A stretch of 64,000 bases of DNA. It comes from Gonatopus flavifemur (lineage: Eukaryota; Arthropoda; Insecta; Hymenoptera; Dryinidae). Below, one piece after another: positions 10,545 to 23,065 of the stretch (within the stretch, counting starts at the first letter, position 1; each line of letters opens with the position of its first letter). The position numbers were made by a program, and so were the translations under genes. The notes beneath the pieces are model-generated. The model was not told the origin of the DNA and did not search any database. It saw only the letters and a list, made by a program, of their open reading frames with translations. Location of the stretch: contig JAFFJZ010000041.1 in the NCBI GenBank assembly GCA_018340375.1, positions 1,116,001 through 1,180,000 of the forward strand. The letters are read 5' to 3'.

Positions 10545-13450
10545 CCATACATGAATCTAAACTCAGGTAGCATTCACTCGATCCATTGAAATTCGCTCTG
10601 AAACCAAGCTTTTCACAGCTTTTTCTTGGTTTTGCCCTAAAAATCACCCCTCAAAAGGGGCGAAATGTTTTCTAGGACACCCTGTACGATAATATACCAA
10701 GATGCATAAAATATCCATAAATTCGAATAGAAGGATAATAATAAATCTCAAACTAACGATTTCATTATCGAAATAACCGAAAACTCCAGCACGTGGATAA
10801 AAGTTCACGAACAAAGATATCCCACAGACCATTGAAAGTTTAGACACCGTGCGGTACATTCCTATCATTGGAGGAAAATCATCAATGCCAATTCGATTCC
10901 ACGTACCGGATAGGGCTTCTAATTCGAAGATTTCGCATTCGAAGATCCAAAAAAAAAAGAAAAAAAAGAAGCGAGGGAAAGAAAATACCTGAGGAAGAAT
11001 CTTAAGCTCCGATCCGAGCTTACCTATCCAAGTTTTCGAATTCCGTAAAGAGGAACGAGCGAGCGGCAAGATGAAATGTATGTGTCGGAAGTTTTTTGTT
11101 TTCTGTTTTCTTTTTTTCACCTCTTGTCGCCCCTGGTTTATGTTCCCGAAGACCCAGGGTGTTCAGCAAAACAGGTCACGGCCGAAGATCCACAAGAGAG
11201 AAATGGTGGTTCGTCGGTCTTTAAAAAGTTTTTGTACTCGTTTCCACACACAGTCTTATTCTACCATTGAGCCAGGAAGGAAGGTTTCCCCGTTGGCGAG
11301 GATTCCCCAGGGATAAAACAAAAGATAATCAGGTCGCTTTTTATTCTCGTGGCAGTGTTCCCTGGGTACAGGAATTACCGGCTCCCTATCCATCCCATTT
11401 CTCGATTCTTCTTTCTGTCTTCGAGGCTTCTAAGTATCACGAATTAGCTAACGCTAATCCTTCCCGATGAAATTCGATATTCAGTTTCTTTGCGGGGGAG
11501 AAAAAGAATCATTGTTTTCTCTTCTTTTCTAAATAATCTTCTACGTTTTCTATGGATCAGATTAATCTATTCTTTTGTGTATTAAAACAAAGAGAGAGAG
11601 AGTGAGAGAGTTAAATCCTCTTTCGCTACAGATAAATTGGAAATGTAAAATCACATTTTGAAGTACCTCATTCAATTAGAGATCCACAGAGTTTTGCTAA
11701 TCAAATATTCTCCACGATCTCTTCTCTCGTACAAGGAGATGTTCAATTAAATCAGTTTCCCTAGATTACTCGATAGTTTGAGATGAAGCAATTGGATCTA
11801 TCATTTCCATATTCATCGTTTCGAGTAATTACATCGTCAAACGATTCTCTACTGTTTTATATAAATATTATTATTCGACGATACGAATATTCGGAAGGAA
11901 AACGGGTTTAAGCGATATGCAGTTGAAAGACCATTCATTCATTTGCCATTCAGATAAATCCATTTTGTTTCTCGGATCCCCACCGTCGTTTAAATTTAAA
12001 AAACTTTTGAATCGTAAATCAGTCGCGAGCAAATTTCTTGGACGAAAGAATACACGTTGTTTGTTTTCTTTTCTCCTTTCAACATTCATTACTCCCTCGA
12101 GTCCCTGTTAAAACAAGATTACGGAGGATCGATTTGCGCGGATGTCACTTTCGGTGTGTGAATTAATCTATCCATGTATCATTTGGTTCTCGGGTGGATA
12201 TTAATAGGCAATGATTGGACATCGAATGATATCGAGCCACGTAAAAATAGTTACGGAATAAAAAGAGAAGAACAAAACGTGGTGACTGTAAGATGTTACG
12301 TAGGTGAAGGGTCGATCTTCGAGTAGTATTTATTAGCGAATGAGTAGGTGAGTCAGGAAGGGAGTAGATGTGTACGTTCGTTCGTTCATTCGTGTTCGTT
12401 CGTGTGGCAGAGGAATGAGAGTGGAAGAAAGAAGACGGAAGACGAAGCGGATAATTTTAGCGGCAATTACTGGATCCAATTGAAGGTTGAATAGAAGAAA
12501 ACGACCTGAAGCGTCTTTGGTAGGGGCAGATGATGGAAAATTGCAAGGAAACAAGGAAAGTTTCTTCAAGGAGCTAAATTAGAACAAGATAGGGAGGATA
12601 GGTAATAATGCCGACCTTAGGAGCTCGTATCAACATTGTATTGTCAAGGGTAAATAATTCGTGTAAACACAACTTTTATGATTGTTCATAGACTATTGTT
12701 GCGATGATTCACATACATTTTAGAGTAATTTTTAGTTCATATCAGGAACGCTTTAAACTGATACTTTGATACAGTTTCGATTGAAATTGATTGGGTATTA
12801 CTGTTAGAATTTTTGCAAGTCGGATTAAGTAAAAATGAAGATTGTTGAAAGCTCCCTGCCAAAAGACGGCACGCACAAGGGGTATATCAAAACAATATGA
12901 GACTAGGGATCAGACTCTACCCCAACCTTGTTAACAACATGCTGAGAGGTAAGAGATCCTTAACGCTACAGTGTAAAACTTCTTTGATCTCTCCTCATGT
13001 CAAATATTGAACAAAGATAGAAAACTAACGCGTAACGTAAACGAGGTGGGCGAGGTGGAATCAAATGGGCAAAATGCAAAATCAACGTAATTCGTGTGAT
13101 TAGTCGTCCCATTAAAACTCTCAACGAATTCGATCGGAATAACAAATGAAGATCATTTCGGTAGGTTTCGTTGATTCTGCATTTCGTTAATTTAACTGCC
13201 AACCGTGATGAGTCTTCTATGTAAAGAACTGCAAACTTTTAGAAAAAGTTAAACCCAAACTTCAATTTTTTATCCTGCGAATAACGAGACAATGTTCGTT
13301 TATCGGAGTCAATCCCGGTACGAAATCAATGGAAATAGTGATAGTACTTCACATTGCATATACAAAAAACGTAATTCGTAGAATTAGAGTGCAGGAAAGT
13401 GAAAACATAAAGGAATTTGGAAGATTTTCCAAAGGTGCTGATGGGTTCAA
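10545..13450. other. unique intergenic or intronic DNA
   Basis: Contains GTTCGTTCGTTCATTCG simple repeats at about 12378-12410, a GAGA run near 11594 and a CTAGGACACCCTGTACG motif near 10672 resembling one end of the element at 33455. No exon, RNA or promoter I can support. Confidence 0.4.
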
Positions 13451-13451
13451 C

Positions 13452-14624
13452 CCCGAGTAAAAAAATGTCGATCATAAATTGATAAAAAAAATATCACTCG
13501 GCGATCACGTTCAAAGTGATCACCAAGTGATGTGAACGGTGAGACTGCAGGATCTTTGTTTCATCATTGTCAGATCAATACAGTAGGTTGTGCTGATGGA
13601 ATGTTAATGTATGTGAATGATCATTTCCAAATCTGATCATGATCATTCGTTAAGCGTTTGTATCAAGTTCTGATCTACGAACAATCTGGACATGATTATC
13701 CCAAGATCACTGTAATATTCATAATCAGAAAACACATCCCACAGACACATTATGCTGTTAGGGTAATGAAAAAGTAAAAATTGAGAACTCAATTATATGC
13801 ATTGGGATTTTTAATTCAAAGAATTACAAAGAATATTATATTTTCAAATAAATTTGAAATTGTTAATACACTATATACATCTTATAAATTCGATAATAAA
13901 TGGATAATCGGGTTCTCGATTTGCAATATAAATGATACACGTTAAATCAGTATAGTGTAGACAGTATTTCATACAACCTTAGGTTTGTATACATGGTTTC
14001 CTACATCCATTTAAACTTGAATTATCGTCTTGAAAGTACTTACTTCTCATCATCACTTTCATTGGACTTGAAATGTACTAAGGGAATCCTGATCACACCG
14101 TTTCATCCTTGTCTAATGTTCCATCGAATTCATCAAATTTCAAGGGTCTTCTAAGACGTACGTCTTCAAAATTTCTCCAAACTTGAATTTTCTCATCCAA
14201 AGTATTCACTCTTTGTCATTGTTGTCAGTGGACTCAGGAATTTATTGAGAGAAGATCCCGACCTGATCGATTCATCTGTGTATTTGTATTCCTTCGAATA
14301 CAAATTCTCCTCCACCGCTGTACCTATTGCACCATGTGAAATAGTGTCACCAAGAACTTGATACAAACGCTTAACGAATCATCATGATCAGATTTGGAAA
14401 TGATCATTCACACACATTAACATTCCATCAGCACAAGCTGCTCTGTTGATCTGACAATGATGAAAAAATGATCATTCCATCAGCACAACCTACTGTATTG
14501 ATCTGACAATGATGAAACAAAGATCCTGCAGTCTCACCGTTCACATCACTTGGTGATCACTTTGAACGTGATCGCCGAGTGATATTTTTTTTATCAATTT
14601 ATGATTCACATTTTTTTACTCGGG
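13452..14624. mobile_element. 1.17-kb non-autonomous element with long terminal inverted repeats
   Basis: Ends CCCGAGTAAAAAAATG and CATTTTTTTACTCGGG, flanked by AC on both sides. The inverted repeats run about 230 bp inward, sharing GTGATCACCAAGTGATGTGA, GATCCTGCAG and TTGATACAAACGCTTAACGA. The right arm carries an extra about 60-bp internal duplication (ACAATGATGAAAAAATGATC and the following copy). The 600-bp centre is AT-rich with no transposase. CCC-ended group. Confidence 0.88.
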
Positions 14625-14639
14625 ACGTCTAAGGATAGA

Positions 14640-15070
14640 CATCTTACAGGGATCAAGAAAGGGGAAGAGAATTCATAATTCTTTTTATGACCTGATGATC
14701 TTATATACATCCTTGAACTGTCACAAAAAAAAAAGAAATTATAATTCATATAAAAATATACTACTATGTATCTTCCCAAATTTTCTATTTGAAATTTGTG
14801 ACGCTTGTCGTTAAGTATCAATTTATGAGCCGAAAATGAGCGTTCTACAGCTAGTGATGTCATCAGACAGAATTTGAAATATAGTGCCATTTTCATAGAA
14901 ATCATTTCAGGCAGAATTTGATTTGTCCCGTTAATATAAGAATTCACTCGTTCGAGCACTTTGAAACTTGGACTTTTTGGAAATACAGTGTCTAAGTTAT
15001 TTCGGATTTCAATCGAGAATGATTCTGGAAGTGCGCGTATCAATTGTGCAACTTCTTCTATTATTTTCAT
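14640..15070 (-). pseudogene. hAT-family transposase C-terminal fragment
   Basis: A minus-strand frame beginning near 15070 encodes a region with SLAVERSFSAHKLILNDKRH followed by an ENLGRYIVVYF stretch. This has the ERSFS...K..L.D.RH..ENL pattern of the C-terminal dimerisation region of hAT transposases. The BED finger and catalytic core are absent. After Asn/Tyr-rich and Phe-rich runs the frame enters the adjacent CCC-ended element (13452..14624), so its last codons are not genuine. Upstream of 15070 the frame is lost. A decayed fragment; hAT assignment rests on motif recognition only. Confidence 0.6.
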
Positions 15071-15074
15071 TACG

Positions 15075-16450
15075 ATAATTCAGTTAAAGATCCTGCTGTA
15101 TTGAAATCTTGGGGCCTGACAGTGAAGTTTCCAGAATACAACTATGAAGAATCTCTTAGGAAACGAATTTGATGATACCTCAAAGTTGAAAATTCCGTTT
15201 ATTCTTCAAATCCACTATTCATTTCTCCAATTTAGGAAACTCTTGACATTTTACACTAAAATATGCACTATCAACGAAAAAATATCATTATACGCAAAAC
15301 TGTATGAAAAAGTCATTACATGCGTTTTACATATGCACATATGCAAATGCATATAATCCGATGTCTATTTATAATCAACCTCGCTATGTGTCGCTCAATT
15401 ACTGAACTAATTAGGAACATATTATGAAATTTCAATTAATTAATTTCTTTTCGTTAATCGCAACTGTAAAAAATTCAATCATCCTCTCATTGATTTCCAC
15501 AATCCATATATTAAATTCCACCCGATATTCTTTCAACCTCTTCATTCGGTCCTCCTACGACAAATGGTAGATTACGATCGTAAGGAAGAAAAATGCCCTC
15601 GTCCTCGTGATAATTACGTTACATTACTGTGTTTTCTCTGCAAATTCGAGGGAATCGTTACTTCTTGACTGATCAATCATTATTATCAGTCTCATTATCC
15701 TAGACACCGTCATAATTAAATGAATCGAAGAGAAGGAAGAAATTCCCTCTCCATCTCGAGGCATCCGACTAAATGAGCATTCTTTGTGATACTGGGACAC
15801 GGCAATTTCAGAGCACCGAGTACAACAAAGGGAGAGAGAAGGAAAGAAAAACAGAGCCAAACGAATAGGGTGAAAATGGGAAACAGAGAAATTTCCAACA
15901 AATCTTTACTAGTTCTTTCAAAATAATGAACAATCCTCCCCCAAAAAGAGGAACAAGAGAAATACAACAACAAGAAAAATGGAAAACAAATAAAAAAAAA
16001 GGAACAACAGCACCGAAACGAGCAACGGTATATCGTTGCAGGAGGAGACCAGAGTAGAATAGAACGGAACGGAACAGAAGAGAACGGATTAAAGAGAATA
16101 AAATGTTGTAAGAAAGATGGAAGATCGAGGGAAAAGGAGAGTGGAAAGAAAATCGAGAACGGGTAAAAAGAATCAGAAGAAATAAGAAGCGTCTATCGAA
16201 GTTGACCATATATCATCTTATGGCATATTATTTATTGTATAGATAGCGAGGAGAAAATACGAGGTCTGTTACAATCGTTTGGATAAGAAATACAAAAATG
16301 AATTACCCGTACATGTTGTTATCGGTTCACAACGATTCCATTTTTCGTTGCTTCGGTTGCCGATAAACGAATTATTTGAATACAGTGGTTAGAAAAAAAA
16401 TTACAAGTTTCGAATTGATCTCGTAAATTTCCATGTTGATTGAACACCAG
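15075..16450. other. unique DNA with purine-rich tract
   Basis: A tract at about 15830-16180 is A/G-rich on the plus strand (GAACGGAACGGAACAG type) and creates long low-complexity frames on the minus strand. No gene supported. Confidence 0.4.
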
Positions 16451-16737
16451 TGCACGGAGAAAAATGTGTATGGTAGAACCAGCAATATAAGAATTGTCAA
16501 CATTTTATTGCTGGTTATGCAATAATTTTTTCTTCGTACATCAATAGTAGATTGTTTTATTAACAAGAATTGTATTGCTGAAAATCACTGGTTAAAATGA
16601 CAATATGATTTGTCATTCCAACTCACAATAAACATTGTTGATTTGACAAAACAATATCAAGCAACGACAACAATAAGTATCACAGAATTAACAAGAAAAA
16701 TTGTCGTAACAAAATCCATTTATTGTCAAAACAGCTA

Positions 16738-17009
16738 CACTAAGAACCTAATTTATTTGCCCTCATTCTGATAAATCTTGTTTTCAATGAAAAACATTAT
16801 TCATTGAAATGGAAAAACTTTCCATTGAATTGAAATCATATTCTTCGAATTTAAGAAAGAATATATTTTTGTTTCAATTTAAAAATTCTTGGTTTTAGTT
16901 TGATGAAACTTTTCTCCATTGAACTGAATTTTCGTCCATTGAATAAAAGATTTATTAGAATGAGGGCAAAGAAAATTTTCTTTCAATCTAAGACATTGGG
17001 TTCTCAGTG
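16738..17009. mobile_element. 272-bp MITE, CACTAAGAACC...GGTTCTCAGTG
   Basis: Terminal inverted repeats CACTAAGAACC and GGTTCTCAGTG, followed inward by TTTGCCCTCATTCT and AGAATGAGGGCAAA, with TA on both sides. The interior mirrors TTCAATGAAA and TCCATTGAA words. Nested in the composite at 16453. Confidence 0.85.
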
Positions 17010-17618
17010 TATATATTCTGAACGTATAAAGCGGTATAATTTTATTCCCGTGAAAAATTATTTTCATCCACTTCAGGAGACAGTTAAAAATAATATCCAA
17101 GTGATATACATTCTTTTACAAACGCTTCTTCGATGAAGTTATTCTTGAATTTACAAACATAAGAATCAATCCTAATTTCTGATTGAATAACAAAACTTGT
17201 ATGAGTTTGACTAACAAATTCGACGAGTTTCATTCGTTTCTGAACAAATTCCTGTGATTCAAATCCTAATTCATTTATTCAATGTGCACAATTTTATGTT
17301 TGTCTTGAATATATTTTCATCGTTAACTCTGAACAAAGTATGGGATTAACATATATGGCAATTCAAGTACTCAGTTGTCATTTTGGAAATCTGCTGATGT
17401 GATAAAGACTTTGTTTCCGACTCGGACGACTCGGGTTCGAATCTCGCTGAGTCAACTTTCCAACATTGGAACTTACAATCGTCTTTTCTTCACATATGAA
17501 TCAAACCACATTGTAATAGAATGTTTGTAGAGATAAATTCGGATGAGAAATCTTGTTCCTCAATTGAAAATGATATTTTTCAAATACATATGATATTGCA
17601 AAATTGAATATTTGAATT

Positions 17619-17884
17619 CACAGTAAAAAGTGAAACTTAAAGTGATCCCGAATATCAGCTTAAAAATGCAGCCAAAAGTAGCGCCTATTCCAACTGAAAG
17701 TGAGCAATGAAAAAGACTTAATGAAATTCTATCTTGATGGAATTCTATCTTAATTCCAAAGTAAGATGGAATTAACTGAAATTCAGTCTTTTTCATTGCT
17801 TACTTTCAGTTGGAATAGGCGCTACTTTTGGCTGCATTTTTAAGCTGATATTCGGGATCACTTTAAGTTTCACTTTTTACTGTG
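17619..17884. mobile_element. 266-bp palindromic MITE, CACAGTAAAAAGTG ends, copy 1
   Basis: Arms of about 110 bp beginning CACAGTAAAAAGTGAAACTT pair almost perfectly with their reverse complement ending CACTTTTTACTGTG. Both arms contain GGCGCTACTTTTGGCTGCAT or its complement and GTGATCCCGAATATCAG. Flanks are TT and TC. A second copy is at 26426..26707. Confidence 0.9.
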
Positions 17885-18029
17885 TCGTTGATAATGTTGA
17901 CAATATAATATTGTTGCCAGTTTAGCAATAGTGCCGGTCATATTTTCACAATATTTATTGTGGGTTGATATATAACAATATTTTATTGTCAATTCGGCAA
18001 TATTATTGTTAGTTTTTTTCTCCGTGTGG

Positions 18030-21000
18030 ATTATCGTTTAAATAAATTCGATATCGCGTTATCAATTGGTTATTAAATATAATGAGTCGAGTGCCAAATG
18101 GAGGAACATTCTACAGGAAAATCCTATTCAAATAAAGACGTCTTCCCATGTAATCTGGCGGGAATTGGACCGAATACGATTCGGAATAAGTTATTCCAAT
18201 TGAATATCTTCTTCCAAAACGATCAAAGATCGAAGTTTTCTGATTTTTGTGATCACCACTTTGAATTTACTGAGTAGTTACTTCGCGAAAGACCGACTCA
18301 ACGAGACTTGGATTCGAAACCTGAAAAGATCAACTTTTTTCAAGTACAAAATTCAATGCCCTTGTAGAACTTGTGAGCTCCTCTACAACACCGTGGTAAT
18401 GAGATAACTGGAATGGAAAGTCAATGGGAAAAAGCAGAGAAATCATCTGCTAGAAATCAATGAGTACATCATTATTTCCTTATGAACAGTCGTTGTTCGT
18501 ACCGGAGCTGGCTAGCTAGCTACCCCAACAAGTCGTTCATAAAACTCAGACGTTACAAGTTAATCTCTAGCGTTGAAAGAAGAAATCATTATAATACCTC
18601 ATTTGGAAAGCATAGGATAAATGCTGCTCTTTCTTCACATAATTGAATAAAAATGTGTATTCTCGAGTACTTTCCAACTTTCCATGAAATTCTGTTAGAA
18701 AATATTCGAATGAATTTTATTTCTTGAAAATGATTATGAAGTTTGGTCATTTTTTTCCTCTTTGGGCGCAACAGGAAAGAACATGAGAAGAACGAAAGCT
18801 TTGACAATGCGAGTCAAAGGGGAAAGAAGAAGAGAATAGATCGAACAGGAAGTTGAGAACTGAAAAAGAATTCTTGAAGGAAAATACAGTAGTCTTTATA
18901 GAGTAATAATAAATTTAAGAGTGTCTCGCAGAAAACCTCGAGCTTTGCGAGCCTAGCTTATATCTCTATAGATAGCAAGAAGGTACGAGTTTATCTCGAA
19001 AAGAAAAATCAATCTTCCCTCTATAATCTCCTCCTTTTCCCTGCTGTTTAAGTTTGTATTCCCTGAATTTTCAAATGAGATTGAATATAAGATCGTTGTC
19101 TTCGAATTTATCGGGTAAAATACAGCTTTTTCTTTACCAAAAAAGATACCGAATTTCTTCCTTTCATCGATCGAATCCATCAATACGCTTGTTCGAAGGC
19201 AATCAGAATCGATTAAAAGGGTTCCTCGTGCGGTCTAATTACCTTACAGTCGAGAGCCTCCTCAACAATCGTGCCTCGTTCTCGAAACGGAATTCTGTGG
19301 GCTCTTCATTCCTTATCGAATCTTTCAAACCCGGTTTAGTTTCTCTTACAAATCTGTATAAGGGCAGGGATCTCTAAAGCTCACGCTATCTTATTGTCTC
19401 TCTCTCGTACAATTAGTGAATTGAGATATAATAAATCCGTTTATTTCTATTATCGCATGAAAATGGAATCATTCAATGTGCATTCGCTGCGCATTTCTTT
19501 CGGATCGAGAGAAGATCGGCTTATACGAATGAACCCTTGAATGAAGAAGAGATGGAGAAAATTATTGCGGAGAAAAGAGGCAGGCCCCTTCTTGAAGTTT
19601 GATGAAGACTCAACCAAAATTTTCCATATCTTTTTTCTTGGAAAGAAAAAGCTTTTTCATCCATCAAAACAGCTAACGAAATTTTTCGAAGAATATTTTT
19701 AAAGTTTATCGATAGATAAAACCATTCAACGCAGGTGAATTACTATTTCCGAAGTGTGGAGCGATATGATGTAATCATATTTCCATCAACGCATAAATAA
19801 TCTCGACAAATCAGAAGACTGAAAACGAGAGCGGAACCAAAATAAGCGTGGAAACATTAGATTTGACTTTACGAACATAAATTTAAAGGGCCACAATGAT
19901 GTATCACCGCTCTAAAGTAGTTACGAACAGCAGAATGTTGCGAATGCATTTGCGAAATTTGATTTCCATCGCTGTAAAGTGAATAATAAATTCATAGTAC
20001 TGATAGTAATCTATTACAAAAAATTACGTAACTTCACTTTTCACAAATCATAATCATTCAAACTTGGAAAACAAAATCGATATTATTCGTAGAATATGTA
20101 TAAATTGAGATCAAACTATCGTTTTATGTAACGCATCTCTTGTTGTGATGAATTTTCATCTGAATTCCTAACGTTGAAATTTCAGAATATCCCGTTTCCC
20201 AATTTTTGTCGATATTCTAAAAGGATGCCATCAATCAAACGGCATTAAAAATTCCTCTTCTTTCAAAAATTCATGCACGAATGGTATTGAATAATCGATT
20301 TCTAAATACTTATCCAACAATTTCATGATTCACGTGAAAAACAAGTATTTGATTCCGTACTTGAGTGCAAAGTGGTTTGAGTGTCGGTACCAAAACAAAA
20401 AGCATGGAATAAAACTTCGATGAAAGTGGAAAAAATAGATAGAGAAAACAATTCGCGTAACGTCAACGATGCTCGTTTAGCGCTATATCGTTCTGAAATG
20501 TGCACCACTACCATGCGAAAATTCGCATGAATCACGACCGTTAAGACGTCCGTGTTGGTGTAAGAAACTCGTTTTCGTTTTAACTTGGAAGGCACTTAAC
20601 AATTGCTTAAAATAACCGGAACGATGTACTAGATGCATGTCCATTCGGTGAAAATTTCGATGTTTTGTTTTCTCGTTCGTACTCTTCCTCTACTCACCCC
20701 TCTCGATTCAACGACGTTTGTTGTGCCTTGAATTGAGTTGATCACAGAGGGATCTATTTCATTGCGAGGCGAAGATAGGGATATAAGAATGTTCACGTAC
20801 GATTTCATTCTCGAAAGAATTTTTTTTGCAATACCGGACTAAAACTAAACTTCGGGTGCAATATTGTCCACGTCAAAGGTATTTTTGTCCACGGATGAGA
20901 AATCGATCACTCGAACGGCTCCATTCATGAGAAATGAAGGGGGTGAAATTATCTGCAGCTGTCGAGAATTTAACACTTTATTTAATTATCGATAAGACCT

Positions 21001-21095
21001 GATGAACGGTAACTGAAGAGCTATTGATCATTGGGTTATGGGATATGTACTATCTATTGTTAATTTCAATTGATCCAAGTGCAACTAATCAGTTC
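18030..21095. other. unique DNA without recognised genes
   Basis: About 3 kb with few repeats. Open frames up to 107 codons (19054..19377) have no motif or splice context. A weak TTGGATTCGAAACC box B-like string lies near 18310. This could be intronic or intergenic host DNA. Confidence 0.4.
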
Positions 21096-21098
21096 CTA

Positions 21099-21448
21099 CA
21101 CGAAGAGAAAAAATTTGCTGACGCAGCAAATCGAGGTATTATATATAGAACAGCAAAATTTTTTGCACACCTCGCTAAAAATTTGCTATAACAGCAATCG
21201 TGTTAGCTACGACAGCAATTTTTTAGCTGTGGCAGCAAAAAATGTTTGCTCCGCCAGCAAATTTTCAGTATTGTATATAGAATAGCAAACAAATTTTGCT
21301 GGGATAGCAAACATTTTTTGCTGCCACAGCTAAAAATTCGCTGTCGCAGCTAACAAGATTGCTGGAACAGCAAAAAATTTGCTGCTCTGGCAAAAGGAAC
21401 CCAGCAAAAGTAGATTTCGCTGCCACAGCGAATTCCTTTTTCTCCGTG
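21099..21448. mobile_element. 350-bp palindromic MITE, AGCAAA type, long form
   Basis: Ends CACGAAGAGAAAAAATTTGC and CCTTTTTCTCCGTG, with TA on both sides. Built from about 20 AGCAAA/TTTGCT/AGCTAAAAA words in both orientations. Very similar to 61778..62053, which lacks the central about 75 bp. Confidence 0.92.
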
Positions 21449-21628
21449 TAGCCAGTACTTATAAGGTATTAGAAATTTCTGATTATAAAATGTTACAATT
21501 TTAACGTTTACAATTTTCCTGTTTTGCGGACAAATTTTCGAAATCATGTATGCCAAGTGTGTAAGTATGAAACCGGAATTTTTGTACAGAAAAAACACGT
21601 TTATTGTAATGATATGATACAAAGTAAC

Positions 21629-22743
21629 TTATTCAAAGTATTCCCCGTCGCTATCTATACATTTTTTCCATCTTTCTGGCATGCCGCTGTGGATGCCGCG
21701 CCAAAAGAACTGTTGCTCTTTTGAGGCAACCCTGCTTAAAGTGTCATATAGAATCGTATAGAATATCATAGATTATGATTCTATATGACACTTTAAGCAG
21801 GGAAACCAGTCATCGAGCCATTTTCGTACATCTTCGTAAGAAGTAAAGCGCTGCTCAGCAAGTGCGTGTCCCATCGATGCAAACAAGTAGTAATCGGATG
21901 GGGCAAGGTCCGGTGAGTAAGGCGCGTGCTGAAGAATCTCCCAACGGAACGACTCTATGGTTTCCTGGACCTGTTTTGCTTTGTGTGCTGGTGCATTGTC
22001 ATGCAGCAAAATCACCTTGTGTCGTCTTTGTTGGTATTCTGGTCGTTTTTCACGCCAAACTCGATCCAAATCGATCATTTGTTGTCGGTGGCGTTGAGTA
22101 TTGACAGTTTCCCCAGGTTTCAGCAGCTCGTCGTAGATTACGCCCTTCTGATTCCACCAAACACACAGCATTGTCTTTCGTCCGTAGCGGTTTGGTCTTG
22201 CCATCGATGTTGATGGTTCACCCGGAGTACCCATGACTTTTTGCGCTTAGGATTCTCGAAATATATCCACTTTTCATCGCCAGTCACAATTCGATGGAGA
22301 AATGACTTTCTTTGGAACCTGGCGAGCAGCATTTCGCATGATGTTTTGAGGTTTTCCTGCTGTCTTTCGTTGAGTTCATGTGGAACCCATTCGCCCACCT
22401 TTTGTATCTTTCCCATGGCTCTCAACCGAAGGGAGATGGCTTCTCGGGTCACCTTTAACTGATCCGCCAGTTGTTGTTGCGTTTGAGCGTCGTCTTCGTC
22501 CAACAAGGCTTGCAGGTCAGCGTCTTCAAACTTTTTCGGTGGTCTTCCACGTTCTTTGTTTCTGACGTCAAAATCGCCACTTTTGACTCGTTTGAACCAT
22601 TCGAAACACTGTGTTTCACCGAGAGCATGCGCACCAAATGCCTCCACAAGCATTCGATGCGATTCGGCTGCGGTTTTCTTCAGATGAAAACAGAAAAGTA
22701 ATGCTGTCCGCAAATCGTAATTTGTTGGCACAAAACTCGACAT
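21629..22743 (-). pseudogene. mariner transposase, frameshifted and interrupted
   Basis: Starts at the ATG at 22743 (MSSFVPTN). Paired helix-turn-helix DNA-binding regions occupy roughly the first 110 residues, then WVPHEL, then TGDEKW with the first catalytic Asp. One base is missing near 22228, just after KKSWV, and the next frame resumes with PGEPSTSMARPNR. LLHDNAPAH and YSPDLAPSDYY supply the second and third Asp of the DD34D triad. At DWF, just after EDVRKWLD, a 73-bp hairpin (21730..21802) interrupts the frame. Beyond it the genuine tail resumes with a W-RGI-H stretch, PERW and GEYFE, ending in TAA at 21629. All three Asp are retained, so inactivation is recent: one frameshift plus one insertion. 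Confidence 0.93.
21730..21802. mobile_element. 73-bp hairpin insertion in a mariner transposase
   Basis: CCCTGCTTAAAGTGTCATAT plus AGAATC pairs perfectly with its reverse complement ending GCAGGG, around a loop of about 20 bp. It splits the mariner codons for DWF-A. The uninterrupted target would read GGCAAACCAG; the insertion has AA on both sides, giving a 2-bp duplication. Ends are of the CCC...GGG type. Confidence 0.9.
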
Positions 22744-23065
22744 GTTTATCTCTAATAAACTAATGCTACTGAATGAAACTCGTGTTATTGTGAGTTGGAA
22801 ATCTTCGTCGGATATCAATACAATAACAAGATAACAATAACCGCTGACGTGATGTGTCGGTAACTGCATCGACATCTAGCGCCACCTATGGGCAAATTCC
22901 GGTTTCATACTTACACACCTGGTAATTCATGTATAATTCTATATAAATTGTATATAATTTTGAAAATTTTTTCCATTCAGCATCACAATTGAGGGGGTGA
23001 AACTCATTACAAGTTTTCTGGAGATCAATGACGTTGTGGCTCGAAGAATTTTTTTTATATTCCAT

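Larger units (their letters stand above)
16453..18026. mobile_element. composite: ACAATA-word element split by two younger MITEs
   Basis: Outer ends CACGGAGAAAAATG at 16453 and TTTTTTTCTCCGTG ending at 18026, both flanked by TG. Outer segments are rich in ACAAT/ATTGT words (AACAATATCAAG, CAATATTATTGTTAG). Elements at 16738..17009 and 17619..17884 lie inside. The 17010..17618 segment is not obviously part of the palindrome and contains a box B-like GGGTTCGAATCTC at 17433, so the pairing of outer ends is an inference. Confidence 0.6.
21551..22922 (-). mobile_element. mariner element, mauritiana-like, inactivated
   Basis: Terminal repeats share AAGTATGAAACCGGAATT: AAGTGTGTAAG... at the left end, and AGGTGTGTAAG... 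reading inward from the right. TA flanks both ends (21549-21550 and 22923-22924). The left end has one or two extra bases relative to the right. The 1372-bp length includes a 73-bp insertion; about 1.3 kb remains without it, typical for mariner. Confidence 0.93.

Noticed and set aside
10644..11120. 158-codon minus-strand frame
   Set aside because: Contains a long Phe run from an A/G tract, no motif, and no conserved neighbours.
11140..11180. ACCCAGGGTGTTC near 11155 as partner of the CACCCTGTAC motif near 10675
   Set aside because: The two strings are not clear inverted repeats and flanks do not match.
15808..16209. 133-codon minus-strand frame
   Set aside because: Product of a purine-rich tract; F/L/S-rich low complexity.
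17433..17445. tRNA gene at the GGGTTCGAATCTC box B
   Set aside because: No box A at the right distance and no cloverleaf stems.
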